Of a DNA stretch of 64,000 nucleotides, positions 1 through 8,991 are shown piece after piece. The first letter of the stretch is position 1; each line of letters begins with the position of its first letter. Below the pieces are notes generated by a model, which was given only the letters and a program-made list of their open reading frames with translations, did not search any database and was not told the DNA's origin. A program made the position numbers and the translations under genes. The stretch spans positions 62,001 to 126,000 of IMG/VR virus record IMGVR_UViG_3300023110_001575. The stretch is one strand, 5' to 3'. This stretch comes from a virus.

Positions 1-1
1 T

Positions 2-124
2 TTAGAAAATTCAGGCTTTGATGTTATGCACGTAAAGATGAGACATTGTCGAACACTAAGCGGCGGCCCCCATTGTGTTACACTTGATACAGTTAGAGAG
101 GATGAATATGCAGACTATCGATAA
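2..124 (+). CDS. Amidinotransferase, C-terminal fragment (cut by window edge)
   Basis: An open frame enters from the left edge and stops at 122-124, giving the last 40 residues of a protein. It contains SGGPHCVTLDTVRED, which matches the catalytic-Cys segment of glycine amidinotransferase/arginine deiminase-fold enzymes, where the Cys carries the amidino intermediate. The complete enzyme at 14841-15887 has the equivalent GGVHCVTQD, so two amidinotransferases flank this part of the cluster. The end of the frame overlaps the start of the next gene at 108, the same tight coupling seen through the whole block. Substrate is unknown. The fragment is short, so the family call rests on one motif. Confidence 0.6.
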   Translation, partial: LENSGFDVMHVKMRHCRTLSGGPHCVTLDTVREDEYADYR

Positions 125-998
125 AGCAATTATTGGCTTAGGTTGTAGTTGGACACAGGGCGAAGGCGGCTATACAGAAGAAACATGGAAGAAACACAAC
201 GGAAAGATGAATTTTCCTATGGATCAAAGCACAGACCTTATTCCTATGGAATGGGAAAACAGTTGGGTTAATGTATTAGCAAGGGATCATTTTACGGATT
301 ATACAGCAGTTAATTTAGGTCAGCGAGGTATAGGTAACAGAGCAGCAGCAAGGTGTTTGTACTTGACAGATATAGATTGGGATGCAATGGAAGATTGCAT
401 TATTGTGTTTATGCTAAGTGGATACGAACGTTTTGATTTTTTTAGACAAGACATGCATTTTGACGAAGAGCCGCATTTTACAAGACACAGAGAACACCCT
501 TATAAACGTGCTCATCATTATAACTTTAATACTGTATGGCCTAATGATAGTGACAAGTTTTGGAAAGCATATACAAGAACTTGTTGGAGCGAAACATGTG
601 CAAGTATGGAAACTCTATGTAGTATTTTAGAAGTGCAAAATTTTTGTAAGGCCTATGGATTTAAATTTGTTCTTGCAAATGCATTTGATTATAGAGGAAA
701 ACATGATTTAGAAACAAGAACAGGCGGTTTGCACGATCAAATAGATTGGACAAAGTATATACACGATTATAGACATTATGATCAATTTGTAGATTTGCTA
801 GTAGAAGCAGATGATTGGTTACAAGGTGAACATGAAAGATCACAATGGTGGGATAGATATCATAATTTAGATTATCCTAAACAGTTTCTAACAAATGATA
901 TTCATCCAAATATCAATGGCTACAAGTTAATGGCAAAAGAACTTGCAGAATTTATTACAGAAACATATGGCTTGACAACTGCAAAAAATCCTGTATAA
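108..998 (+). CDS. SGNH/GDSL hydrolase-like protein
   Basis: Predicted 296-residue protein. Residues 8-18 (IIGLGCSWTQG) look like block I of SGNH hydrolases with Ser14 as nucleophile, NLGQRGIGNR fits block II, and Asp264/His266 in NDIHPNINGY near the C-terminus fit the catalytic D-x-x-H block. Such enzymes deacylate or deacetylate small molecules and glycans; the substrate here is unknown. ATG at 108 is preferred over 102 or TTG 75 because GAGAGG at 96-101 then has a normal spacing. Two other SGNH-like proteins (7271 and the minus-strand gene ending at 54394) share the unusual Gly-Cys-Ser start of block I. The next gene's promoter sits in its last codons. Confidence 0.6.
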   Translation: MQTIDKAIIGLGCSWTQGEGGYTEETWKKHNGKMNFPMDQSTDLIPMEWENSWVNVLARDHFTDYTAVNLGQRGIGNRAAARCLYLTDIDWDAMEDCIIVFMLSGYERFDFFRQDMHFDEEPHFTRHREHPYKRAHHYNFNTVWPNDSDKFWKAYTRTCWSETCASMETLCSILEVQNFCKAYGFKFVLANAFDYRGKHDLETRTGGLHDQIDWTKYIHDYRHYDQFVDLLVEADDWLQGEHERSQWWDRYHNLDYPKQFLTNDIHPNINGYKLMAKELAEFITETYGLTTAKNPV

Positions 999-999
999 T
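972..999 (+). promoter_or_regulatory. Consensus sigma70-type promoter
   Basis: TTGACA at 972-977, a 16-base spacer, then TATAAT at 994-999; both hexamers are perfect. The start point would fall near 1006, just upstream of the AAAAGG ribosome binding site and ATG at 1018. It overlaps the stop codon of the upstream gene and would drive the radical SAM block. Confidence 0.75.
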
Positions 1000-1017
1000 T
1001 TATAAAAAGGATTTCGT

Positions 1018-2541
1018 ATGAGCGATTATAATCAGTCTGCAGATATTGCAGAAAAGCAGTTAAAGAATATCAGCAAGACAATGTGTTATGCAAAATGGAC
1101 ACAGGTTTCTATGCATCTTACAAATGGTAAAACGCATAGTTGCTATCATCCGCCATTGCATGATATGGATGTTGATGCTGTAAAAGCAAATCCTAAAGCC
1201 TTACATAATACTGCACAAAAGAAAGAAGAACGTGCAATGATGCTCAAAGGCGAGCGTCCTGCAGGTTGTGCATATTGCTGGAAGATTGAAGACGTAGGAG
1301 GTCGCAGTGATAGAATATACCGTTCCGGAGAGTATTGGGCACAGAATAGTAGAAGTGATATTATTGATGCACTAGATACAGGTGACGTAGATCCACGTTA
1401 TATGGAAGTTAATTTTAACCAAGCATGTAATTTTTCTTGTATGTATTGTTCTCCACATTTAAGCACAACATGGGAAGAAAAAATCAAAGAACATGGCGAA
1501 TTTAAAATACTAGATGCAGAGGGCAAGGAAACAGGACATAACAATCTAGAGTATTTGCAAGAAAAAGGACTTATGCCTTTGAAAGTACGGCAAAGCGAAA
1601 ATCCTTATCTTGAAGCTTTTTGGAAATGGTGGCCTAGTTTATATAACAAACTAGAAGTATTTCGTATTACAGGCGGCGAGCCGTTAATGGACATCAACAC
1701 ATTTCGTGTACTTGAATATATCTATGAAAATCCAAACACATGGCTTGAATTAAGTATTACAACAAACATGTGTCCTCCTAAAGAAGAACTTATGGATAGA
1801 TTCTTATCTAAAGTAAAAAAACTTGAAGAGATACAAATTTGGGAAGATAAAAATCGTTGGAATCCAGGTAGCGGAAACAACTGGTATGTTAACATGGCAT
1901 TGAAAAACTTTGCGTTGTTTATTTCAGTTGACAGCGTAGGCTCACAAGCAGAATACATACGTGGCGGATTAAAGTGGGATACAATGACACGTAATACTAT
2001 GCGTTTTCTAACAGAAACAAAAAATACAACTGTTACATTTATTAATACTTTTAATGCTTTGTCTGTGCCAAAAGTAAAAGACTATTTAGAATACGTGTTA
2101 AAATTAAGACAGCGTTTTAGTGCAAGTAATCAAGGTGTGCAATATATTCCTATACACGACCCTTACACTAAACACGATGATTATGAAATACATCCTCGTC
2201 AGCGTATTTGGTTTGATATACCTCTAATTAGATATCCTGACTGGCAAACTATTCAAATTTTAACACCAGACTTTGACAAGTATCTTGAAGAAGCAATTGA
2301 CTTTATGAAACAAAATAGCAATGTAAGCGATTTTGCAGGATTCTATGATTTTGAAATTGCAAAACTAGAACGCAATCTTGCTATAATGCGTGAACGTGTT
2401 GACATTAATCAAAACAAAATAGAATTAGATAGAAAAAACTTTGCAAGGTTTTTTGATCAGTATGACGAAAGGAACTTCTTAAAATTTGTAGAAGTGTTTC
2501 CTGAAATGGAAGATTTCTACAAGTTATGTAAAACTCTATAA
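1018..2541 (+). CDS. Radical SAM protein with N-terminal twitch-like module
   Basis: 507 residues. The radical SAM cluster motif C-x3-C-x2-C is at Cys137/141/144 (ACNFSCMYC), followed by TGGEPL near 219-224. Ahead of it is a Cys-rich module, Cys23, Cys42 and CAYC near 84-87 followed by an acidic stretch and GGRSDR, the layout of 'N-twitch' radical SAM proteins, in which a SPASM/twitch-type auxiliary cluster precedes the barrel. Such enzymes use SAM and FeS clusters to modify peptides or other substrates by radical chemistry. It is the first gene after the promoter at 972-999 and its stop overlaps the ATG of the next gene (TAATG). Substrate unknown. The longest of this class in the window. Confidence 0.8.
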   Translation: MSDYNQSADIAEKQLKNISKTMCYAKWTQVSMHLTNGKTHSCYHPPLHDMDVDAVKANPKALHNTAQKKEERAMMLKGERPAGCAYCWKIEDVGGRSDRIYRSGEYWAQNSRSDIIDALDTGDVDPRYMEVNFNQACNFSCMYCSPHLSTTWEEKIKEHGEFKILDAEGKETGHNNLEYLQEKGLMPLKVRQSENPYLEAFWKWWPSLYNKLEVFRITGGEPLMDINTFRVLEYIYENPNTWLELSITTNMCPPKEELMDRFLSKVKKLEEIQIWEDKNRWNPGSGNNWYVNMALKNFALFISVDSVGSQAEYIRGGLKWDTMTRNTMRFLTETKNTTVTFINTFNALSVPKVKDYLEYVLKLRQRFSASNQGVQYIPIHDPYTKHDDYEIHPRQRIWFDIPLIRYPDWQTIQILTPDFDKYLEEAIDFMKQNSNVSDFAGFYDFEIAKLERNLAIMRERVDINQNKIELDRKNFARFFDQYDERNFLKFVEVFPEMEDFYKLCKTL

Positions 2542-5105
2542 TGTATGACATCTTTTTTATTGGTGTAAAAAATGACACTTATGAATATCTAAAAGCAAAT
2601 TTTGTTACAGCAAAATATGCACCTAATTTTTTAACTGCCCAAAGTCAATCCTTAACAGACTTTTTTTGGGTAGTTCCTGATGATGTAAGTATAGTAGAAA
2701 ATTTTACATTTGACTATGAGCCTGATGATTGGAGCAAGAATTACAACCATGTGTTTCTTAATGACACCAAATATGACGGTGTGTGTTTGATTCCTAAAGA
2801 TAATGAAATTACTCTAGACGAAATTGAAAAAAGATGTTATAATAAACAAAAACAAGTAGAATTACAAGTTAGCGTACCAAAACCGTATGATAAGTTTTAT
2901 ATTGAAACATACGATGATTATAAAGACGCACTGGAGTCGTCAAACACTGCAATGTTTTGGGCATTGTCATACAACTTAGAATTAAAGGAAGACTTTGACT
3001 TTGATTTACATTTTGCACATGATAACATATATGACAAAGAAACAAATCATGTGTTCGTTCACGAAGTAAATGGACAAAAGTTATACAATGGAGTAGCACT
3101 GTTGACAAAAGCAAGAATTTTAACAAAAAAAGAAATTGAACATCGTTTTATTGTAAACAGAAAAGAATGGAACATTGTAGCAAGTGGACCTGTAAAATAT
3201 AATAAATTTGTAATTGATAGTTGGGAAGACTATCAATATGCACTTGAAAATTCAAATACAGAAATGTTTTGGGGAACAAGTGTTAATATCGATACAAGCG
3301 GGTTTGCATTTGATACTTATTTTACACATGACAATGAATATGATAGAAAAACAAATCATGCATTTATACATCGTGTAGATGATAATGATTTATACAATGG
3401 TGTATTTTTATTTTCAAAACATGCACCAGTATCGCAAAGAGAAATTGAGCATAGATTTATTGTAAATCACAAACCATGGGATGTAGTGGCAAGTAAACCT
3501 ATACAATATGATAAGTTTCCTATAGACAGTTATCAAGACTATGTAACAGCATTAAATTCAAGCACAACAGAAATGTTTTGGGGTATTCCTAAAGATGTAG
3601 ACGTTGCTGATGATTTTAAATTTGATCTATACTTTGAACATTCTAATACATATGACCGCAGTGTTAATCATGCATTTTTAAATAATGATACATATGACGG
3701 CATTATGCTTTTTAGTAAGCAGTCGCCGGTATCACAACGTGAAGTTGATTATAGATTCTATGCAAACAAAAAAGAATGGGACATTGTAGCAAGTACACCT
3801 AAACCGTTTGATGTGTTTAATATTGATACGTATGAACAATATCTACAAGCCTTAGACAATACAACAACAGAATTATTCTGGTTTAGTACAAATAATATTG
3901 CACTTGATGAAAAGTTTGTTAATAGTTTTTATATCAGTCATCATGAGCAAATTGATAGAAAACAAAATCATAGTTTTGTACATAAAGTAGAAGATAAAGA
4001 CTTGCGTACTGGTGCATATCTATGTAGTATCCATAAACCTGTAAGTAAAAAAGAAATAGAACACAGGCATCTAGTAGAGCGTAAAGAATGGAATAATGTT
4101 GCTAGTGGACCTGCACAATACGATAGATTTAATGTTGAGTCTTGGGAAGATTATTTACGTGCAGTTAAGATGAGTAAAACTGAATTATTTTATGCAGATG
4201 ATCCTAATATTGATACAAGCAAGTTTAGATTTAATATGTATTTTGATCATGCAAACACATATGACAGAAAACAAAACCATGCATTTGTACACAAAGATGG
4301 CTCTGAAACAGGTTACAATGGATTGTTTTTGTTGTCTAAACAATCTCCTATTACCAAAAAAGAAATTGAACACAGATTTGTTGTTAATCACAAGCCTTGG
4401 AATATTATGGCAAGTGAATACAAAATTTATGATGTTGTGTTTATTTCATATCAAGAACCTAATGCAGACGAAAATTATGAACTACTGCTAGAACGTGTAC
4501 CAAATGCAAAACGTGTACATGGAGTAAAAGGTATTCACCAAGCACATATCGAAGCAGCAAAACTTTGCGAAACTGAAATGTTTTGGATTGTTGACGGTGA
4601 CGCACAAATTGTAGATGATTTTAGTTTTGAATATCGTGTTCCACGTTGGGACAGAGACATGGTGCATGTATGGCGTACACAAAACCCAATTAATGATCTA
4701 GTATATGGTTATGGCGGACTAAAACTGTTTCCAAGAATGTTAACTATTAATATGGATACAAGTAAGCCTGACATGACAACAAGTATTACAAACAAATTCA
4801 AGGCTGTCCAACAAATATCAAACTTAACTTGTTTTAATACAGGACCTTTTGAAACATGGAAGTCAGCATTTAGAGAATGCTGTAAACTTTCATCAGGTGT
4901 TATTGACAGACAAAAAGACTTAGAAACACAAGAGCGTTTGGATATTTGGTGTACAAAAGGTGTAGATAAACCATATGGTGAATATGCTATAGCAGGTGCA
5001 AAAGCAGGCGCAGCATATGGTAAAGAAAATGCAACTAATATTGCTGCACTAAAACTTATTAATGACTTTGATTGGCTAAAGGATAAGTTCAATGCAGACA
5101 CATGA
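2541..5105 (+). CDS. Seven-unit repeat protein with C-terminal glycosyltransferase-like unit
   Basis: 854 residues made of about seven units of roughly 100 residues. Five central units start near residue 116 and share Y-D-x-F-x-I-x-x-Y/W-x-x-Y-x-x-A-L, then T-E-M-F-W, then a Y-D-R-x-x-N-H-x-F block, then R-E-I-E-H-R-F-x-V-N-x-K-x-W. The last unit (from about 630) has TEMFWIVDGDAQ with Asp685-Gly-Asp687, a D-x-D-like motif as in GT-A glycosyltransferases. In the middle units this acidic motif is missing although the surrounding TEMFW and D-R-x-x-x-H blocks align, so they look like degenerate copies of the catalytic unit. Glycan binding or scaffolding by the copies is inference. No signal peptide or membrane segment seen. 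Confidence 0.6.
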   Translation: MYDIFFIGVKNDTYEYLKANFVTAKYAPNFLTAQSQSLTDFFWVVPDDVSIVENFTFDYEPDDWSKNYNHVFLNDTKYDGVCLIPKDNEITLDEIEKRCYNKQKQVELQVSVPKPYDKFYIETYDDYKDALESSNTAMFWALSYNLELKEDFDFDLHFAHDNIYDKETNHVFVHEVNGQKLYNGVALLTKARILTKKEIEHRFIVNRKEWNIVASGPVKYNKFVIDSWEDYQYALENSNTEMFWGTSVNIDTSGFAFDTYFTHDNEYDRKTNHAFIHRVDDNDLYNGVFLFSKHAPVSQREIEHRFIVNHKPWDVVASKPIQYDKFPIDSYQDYVTALNSSTTEMFWGIPKDVDVADDFKFDLYFEHSNTYDRSVNHAFLNNDTYDGIMLFSKQSPVSQREVDYRFYANKKEWDIVASTPKPFDVFNIDTYEQYLQALDNTTTELFWFSTNNIALDEKFVNSFYISHHEQIDRKQNHSFVHKVEDKDLRTGAYLCSIHKPVSKKEIEHRHLVERKEWNNVASGPAQYDRFNVESWEDYLRAVKMSKTELFYADDPNIDTSKFRFNMYFDHANTYDRKQNHAFVHKDGSETGYNGLFLLSKQSPITKKEIEHRFVVNHKPWNIMASEYKIYDVVFISYQEPNADENYELLLERVPNAKRVHGVKGIHQAHIEAAKLCETEMFWIVDGDAQIVDDFSFEYRVPRWDRDMVHVWRTQNPINDLVYGYGGLKLFPRMLTINMDTSKPDMTTSITNKFKAVQQISNLTCFNTGPFETWKSAFRECCKLSSGVIDRQKDLETQERLDIWCTKGVDKPYGEYAIAGAKAGAAYGKENATNIAALKLINDFDWLKDKFNADT

Positions 5106-6000
5106 GTTACTTGATAGATTTGAATTGATGTATCCTAGAGATACTAGATTAAGTGATTTACGTAGAGCATATATTGACAAAGATATGAGTAGTATCTTTA
5201 GACTACTTCCTACTGTTATACGTGGAAGTACAGATGATTTGCGTAAAGTAATGATGGAAAATAATTTACACAGTTTGTTTAGACTTGCAGAAGATGAAGA
5301 ATTGCGTAAGTTATTATTAGAAAACAATACATATAAACTTTGGCCAGTATTGAAAAGATTTAAAGATACAAGATTTATTGATGCGTTTAAAAATCTACAA
5401 ATAAACAATATTGAATACGATACAGATTGTTTTAGTAGAGGACAACTTGAAAGTAAACTTTGGTTAGTACAAGAATTACAAAGACAAAAAATTGATTTAG
5501 GCACAGTATTTCTTTGTGCAGGATGGTACGCTACACTTGCTACAATGTTATTTGAAAGTAACATTAAGTTGGATAAAGTTAGATCTTTTGACGTTGATCC
5601 TACTTGCGCAAACATTGCTGAAGTTTTCAATAAGCCTTGGGTAAAAGAAGAATGGCAGTTTAAAGCCTGTACACAAGATATTATGGAAATACAATGGGAT
5701 GGGCATAGTTATCCTGTAAATAGAAGTGATGGTAGTGTTTGTATGCTTTATGATACACCAGATACAATTATTAATACTAGTTGCGAACATATAGAAAACT
5801 TTGCAAAATGGTATGATTCAATACCAGAAGGTAAATTAGTTGTACTACAAAGCAACAACTATTATGAAATTGAAGAACATGTAAATTGTGTAGGAAGTAT
5901 TGAAGAGTTTGCAGTAAAGGCATCTATGAATAATATTTTATATGCAGGTGAATTTGATTTGCCCAAGTATACGAGGTTTATGTTAATTGGATTTAAGTAA
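5092..6000 (+). CDS. Methyltransferase-like protein with helical N-terminal region
   Basis: 302 residues. Residues 1-110 are helical with repeated L-R-K-x-(M/L)-(M/L)-x-E-N-N segments. The second half resembles a class I SAM methyltransferase: a hydrophobic strand and loop IDLGTVFLCAGWYATLA, then an acidic strand end VRSFDVDP, then a strand/turn around MEIQWDG. The glycine-rich SAM loop is poor (CAGWYA), so binding of SAM or activity is uncertain; another Rossmann-type role is possible. It overlaps the end of the repeat protein by 14 bases and the next small gene by 14 bases. Confidence 0.45.
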   Translation: MQTHELLDRFELMYPRDTRLSDLRRAYIDKDMSSIFRLLPTVIRGSTDDLRKVMMENNLHSLFRLAEDEELRKLLLENNTYKLWPVLKRFKDTRFIDAFKNLQINNIEYDTDCFSRGQLESKLWLVQELQRQKIDLGTVFLCAGWYATLATMLFESNIKLDKVRSFDVDPTCANIAEVFNKPWVKEEWQFKACTQDIMEIQWDGHSYPVNRSDGSVCMLYDTPDTIINTSCEHIENFAKWYDSIPEGKLVVLQSNNYYEIEEHVNCVGSIEEFAVKASMNNILYAGEFDLPKYTRFMLIGFK

Positions 6001-6214
6001 GTTTACAACTAGACAGTTGCAATTAGAATGTGCAAGAGCACTGAGCACAATGCAAGCAACTAATAACAACATATGGCAGTTTAACAAAGAAGCACACCAT
6101 AACAGTTGGAATTGGTATTGTGCTGTCATACACTGGTATATTGAACAGTATGGTGATTTACCTAGTAAAGTCGGCCCTGGCAAGGATGTGGAGTTAGTTT
6201 ACGATAATGTATAA
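5987..6214 (+). CDS. Small protein of unknown function
   Basis: 75 residues, no recognised family. It starts at TTG 5987 inside the end of the upstream gene, with GAGG about 11 bases upstream, and its stop overlaps the next radical SAM start at 6207. The sequence is Trp/Tyr/His-rich in the middle (NSWNWYCAVIHWYIEQYG) and ends in a Gly/Val-rich acidic tail. Being small and placed directly before a radical SAM gene, it could be a partner, a carrier or even a substrate, but nothing in it resembles a known RiPP leader. An internal ATG near 6050 is an alternative start. Confidence 0.5.
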   Translation: MDLSKFTTRQLQLECARALSTMQATNNNIWQFNKEAHHNSWNWYCAVIHWYIEQYGDLPSKVGPGKDVELVYDNV

Positions 6215-7274
6215 TTATGAAGATATTAAAACTATTCATTTAGAAGTTACACAAAACTGTCAAGCCAGTTGTCCAATGTGTGATCGAAACATGAATGGTG
6301 AAGGAATAAATCCTCATATTAACCTTGATGAATTGTACTATGAAGATTGCGTAAAGATATTTGATGCTTCCTTTATAAAACAATTGGATACTATGTACAT
6401 GTGTGGTAATTTGGGCGATCCTATTGTTGCACAAGATACACTTGAAATATTCAAATATTTTAGAAAGCATAACCCTAATATGTGGTTAAGCATGAATACA
6501 AACGGAGGAGCAAAAAATGAAGAATGGTGGAGACAACTGGCTGAAGTTTTTGGAAGGATGGGTGCCGTTATATTTAGTGTTGACGGTTTGCGTGACACTA
6601 ATCATCTATATCGCCAAGGTGTTGTATGGGATAATGTAGAACGCAATATGAGAGCCTTTATAGACGCAGGTGGCAGGGCACGTTGGGACTATTTGATATT
6701 TGAACATAACCAGCATCAAGTAGAAGAAGCAGAAGCACTTGCTAATGAATGGGGTTGCGAAAAGTTTATGAAGAAAAAGACTGGACGCTTTATTACACAA
6801 GATTCAAAAAAGAAAGAATCGCATCAAGCAGTTGATCGTAAAGGTAAAGAAACTACTGAACTAAAAAAACCTGATGAAAAGTACCAAAACAAAGCTTTAA
6901 CTAAACAAGATAAAATTATAGAAAAATACGGAAGTATGGATGCATATTACAATGCTGTTCCTGTAATATGTAAAGTAAAAAAAGAAAACAGTCTGTTTAT
7001 AACAGCAGAAGGACTTGCGTTGCCCTGCTGCTGGACTGCTGGACGTATGTACAAATGGTGGCATAAAGATCCTAAAATAGAACAAATATGGGATTTCATT
7101 GAAGATAAAACAAAATTAGATGCACGTAATGGATTAGAAAAAGTTTTTAAAACAGGTATTTTTGATGCTATACAAAACAGTTGGAATAAGCCGAGTTGTT
7201 TTGCAGGTAAATTAAAAGTTTGTGCTATGAAGTGCGGTGCGGAGTTTGATCCATTTGCGGAGCAATTTAAATGA
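6207..7274 (+). CDS. Radical SAM protein with C-terminal SPASM/twitch-like module
   Basis: 355 residues. The cluster motif is Cys18/22/25 (NCQASCPMC) right at the N-terminus, with GNLGDP in place of the usual GGEP and SVDGL further on. The C-terminal third carries Cys near 254, then the ALPCCW pair near 274-275, and Cys in LKVCAMKCG near 339-343, the pattern of an auxiliary FeS cluster. A Lys/Glu-rich insert (about residues 190-240) is unusual. Three relatives with the same architecture lie at 10313, 12614 and 33506. It overlaps both neighbours by a few bases. Substrate unknown. Confidence 0.8.
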   Translation: MYNYEDIKTIHLEVTQNCQASCPMCDRNMNGEGINPHINLDELYYEDCVKIFDASFIKQLDTMYMCGNLGDPIVAQDTLEIFKYFRKHNPNMWLSMNTNGGAKNEEWWRQLAEVFGRMGAVIFSVDGLRDTNHLYRQGVVWDNVERNMRAFIDAGGRARWDYLIFEHNQHQVEEAEALANEWGCEKFMKKKTGRFITQDSKKKESHQAVDRKGKETTELKKPDEKYQNKALTKQDKIIEKYGSMDAYYNAVPVICKVKKENSLFITAEGLALPCCWTAGRMYKWWHKDPKIEQIWDFIEDKTKLDARNGLEKVFKTGIFDAIQNSWNKPSCFAGKLKVCAMKCGAEFDPFAEQFK

Positions 7275-7996
7275 TATTATTTAATGGATGCAGTTTTACA
7301 TACGGCGATGAATTAATAGATGCTGAAAATACATGTTTTGCTGCACTTGCAGGAAAAAAATTAAATCAAGATTTTAAAAATTTAGGAACACTCGGCGGCA
7401 GTAATCATAGGATTGTTAGAACTACATTTGCAAATTTAGATGAAAATATTAAAGCAGCAGTTATACAATGGACATCTCCTACAAGATTTGAACATTTTGT
7501 ACAAGATAGTTTAGAGACAAACGATGGATATAGAAAAGTTACTTTACAAAAATTAGGACCTATAGGTCACCATCATGATAGGACTATATGGAGAATGTTT
7601 AATGCAAACCAGTATAGTAAAACAAATCTTGCACTTAAAAAATATGCAGTGCAAGTTAGAACTTATAGAGCAAACTGTATAGAATTTTTATATCAAGTAC
7701 ATCAAATTCAAACAGCCTTAAGATTAGCAGATATACCTTATTTTATGGTAAACGGAATAAAAGAAATACATCAAGATATATTTCCAGATAATTTATCTCA
7801 TTTAAGAAATAGTTGTCCTGTATATAATAAAATTGACTGGAGTGACAAAGTTTGGTTGTTAGATCCAAAAACTGATAGTATAGAAGACTGGACTAAACGT
7901 AATAACTATGCTATAGGTAGCGGCGAGCATCCACTTGAGGAAGCACATGATGCTTTTTCTGATATAATACTACATAGATTGAAAGATAAAATATGA
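7271..7996 (+). CDS. SGNH hydrolase-like protein
   Basis: 241 residues. ILFNGCSFTYGDE at 2-14 is a block I motif with Ser8 as likely nucleophile, NLGTLGGSNHRI is block II-like, and GEHPLEEAHDAF near the C-terminus supplies the late His. The start overlaps the upstream stop by four bases (ATGA). It sits between a radical SAM gene and a 2OG-oxygenase-like gene, suggesting that it processes the same substrate; whether it is an esterase or deacetylase cannot be told. Confidence 0.6.
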   Translation: MILFNGCSFTYGDELIDAENTCFAALAGKKLNQDFKNLGTLGGSNHRIVRTTFANLDENIKAAVIQWTSPTRFEHFVQDSLETNDGYRKVTLQKLGPIGHHHDRTIWRMFNANQYSKTNLALKKYAVQVRTYRANCIEFLYQVHQIQTALRLADIPYFMVNGIKEIHQDIFPDNLSHLRNSCPVYNKIDWSDKVWLLDPKTDSIEDWTKRNNYAIGSGEHPLEEAHDAFSDIILHRLKDKI

Positions 7997-8991
7997 TAGA
8001 GGTACATTCAGAACCGTTTACATACTATACTAAAGAAGAGTTTTTTAATGCTGCGGTATTTTCTTACTTAGATAAAACTTATCCCTACGATAAAATTTAT
8101 CAATATGCAAAACTCGAAGGTACCCATGAAGCAAAAGGTATTGCTGAAAATAATTATGTTTTACCATTAGAAATTGCAGATTATGAAGACGGCATTGATG
8201 AAGGAAAACAAAAACAGTTTTATCCTGCATTTGACACTATACTTAATGAATTGCCTAAACTAAAAAAAGTAATTTTTGGTAAAGATTTTAATCATGATAG
8301 TTTTTATGTAAATTATCATCACGACCTTGACGGTAGTTTTATAGAAACGCACAATGATTTAAAAGACTTTAGGTGGTTGGTAACTTGTCAAATTTATTTC
8401 GATTACGGTAATCAAGGTGCTTGGACAGTAGACAAACGCGGAGAAATGCACAGTCAAGTACCTCAAAAACCTAACTTCTTTTATGCTATACCTGCTACTA
8501 ATTACAGTTGGCATTGTGTAGATGACATTGTTGATACCAAAAGATCTATATTATTTAGATTTGCTAAACGCAGACACAGAAGTGTGTTACGACCAAGTAA
8601 AAGTAAATTAGCATTTGTTATCGATAATACAATTAAACATAGTGATAAGACTTATATTAAAATGAGTATGCGAATGGGCAATCTTACAGAAGCATGGCTT
8701 GCCTCAAAAGACTGTGAAAATATTTTCCATACAAAATGGAAAGATGAAGATCAAAAAGAACGATTATTATACCATCTTATAGAAAAAGGTTATGATCCGA
8801 TTGTTATTCCGTCAGGTTGTTTTCCTAACAATCCGTTAAGTCCTGAACACGATGAATATAGAGTAATTCAAGAATCAGATGCTCAACAATATGATGATAT
8901 GGTTTTTAGAAAAGATGATTCTGATCCTCTGTTTTGTAAAGCAGAAGAAATATTAGAAAAACATAATCCTATGGAATACGAAGACGTATGA
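7993..8991 (+). CDS. Putative 2OG-Fe(II) oxygenase with C-terminal extension
   Basis: 332 residues. Residues 90-195 look like the double-stranded beta-helix of 2-oxoglutarate oxygenases: His120-x-Asp122 (ETHNDLKD), distal His174 (YSWHCVDD), then KRSILFRF whose Arg could bind 2-oxoglutarate. Residues 200-332 form a second, unrecognised domain starting KLAFVIDNT. The start overlaps the upstream stop (ATGA), and the next radical SAM gene starts in its last codons. Hydroxylation of a peptide or small molecule is the likely role; substrate unknown. Confidence 0.6.
   Translation: MIEVHSEPFTYYTKEEFFNAAVFSYLDKTYPYDKIYQYAKLEGTHEAKGIAENNYVLPLEIADYEDGIDEGKQKQFYPAFDTILNELPKLKKVIFGKDFNHDSFYVNYHHDLDGSFIETHNDLKDFRWLVTCQIYFDYGNQGAWTVDKRGEMHSQVPQKPNFFYAIPATNYSWHCVDDIVDTKRSILFRFAKRRHRSVLRPSKSKLAFVIDNTIKHSDKTYIKMSMRMGNLTEAWLASKDCENIFHTKWKDEDQKERLLYHLIEKGYDPIVIPSGCFPNNPLSPEHDEYRVIQESDAQQYDDMVFRKDDSDPLFCKAEEILEKHNPMEYEDV

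Noticed and set aside
4709-5630. Long open frames on the strand opposite the repeat protein and the methyltransferase-like gene
   Set aside because: They overlap well-supported genes completely, show low-complexity hydrophobic translation and have no ribosome binding sites.
5987-6214. 75-residue protein as a RiPP precursor for the radical SAM enzymes
   Set aside because: No leader/core organisation, no repeated core residues or known cleavage motif; kept only as an unknown small protein.
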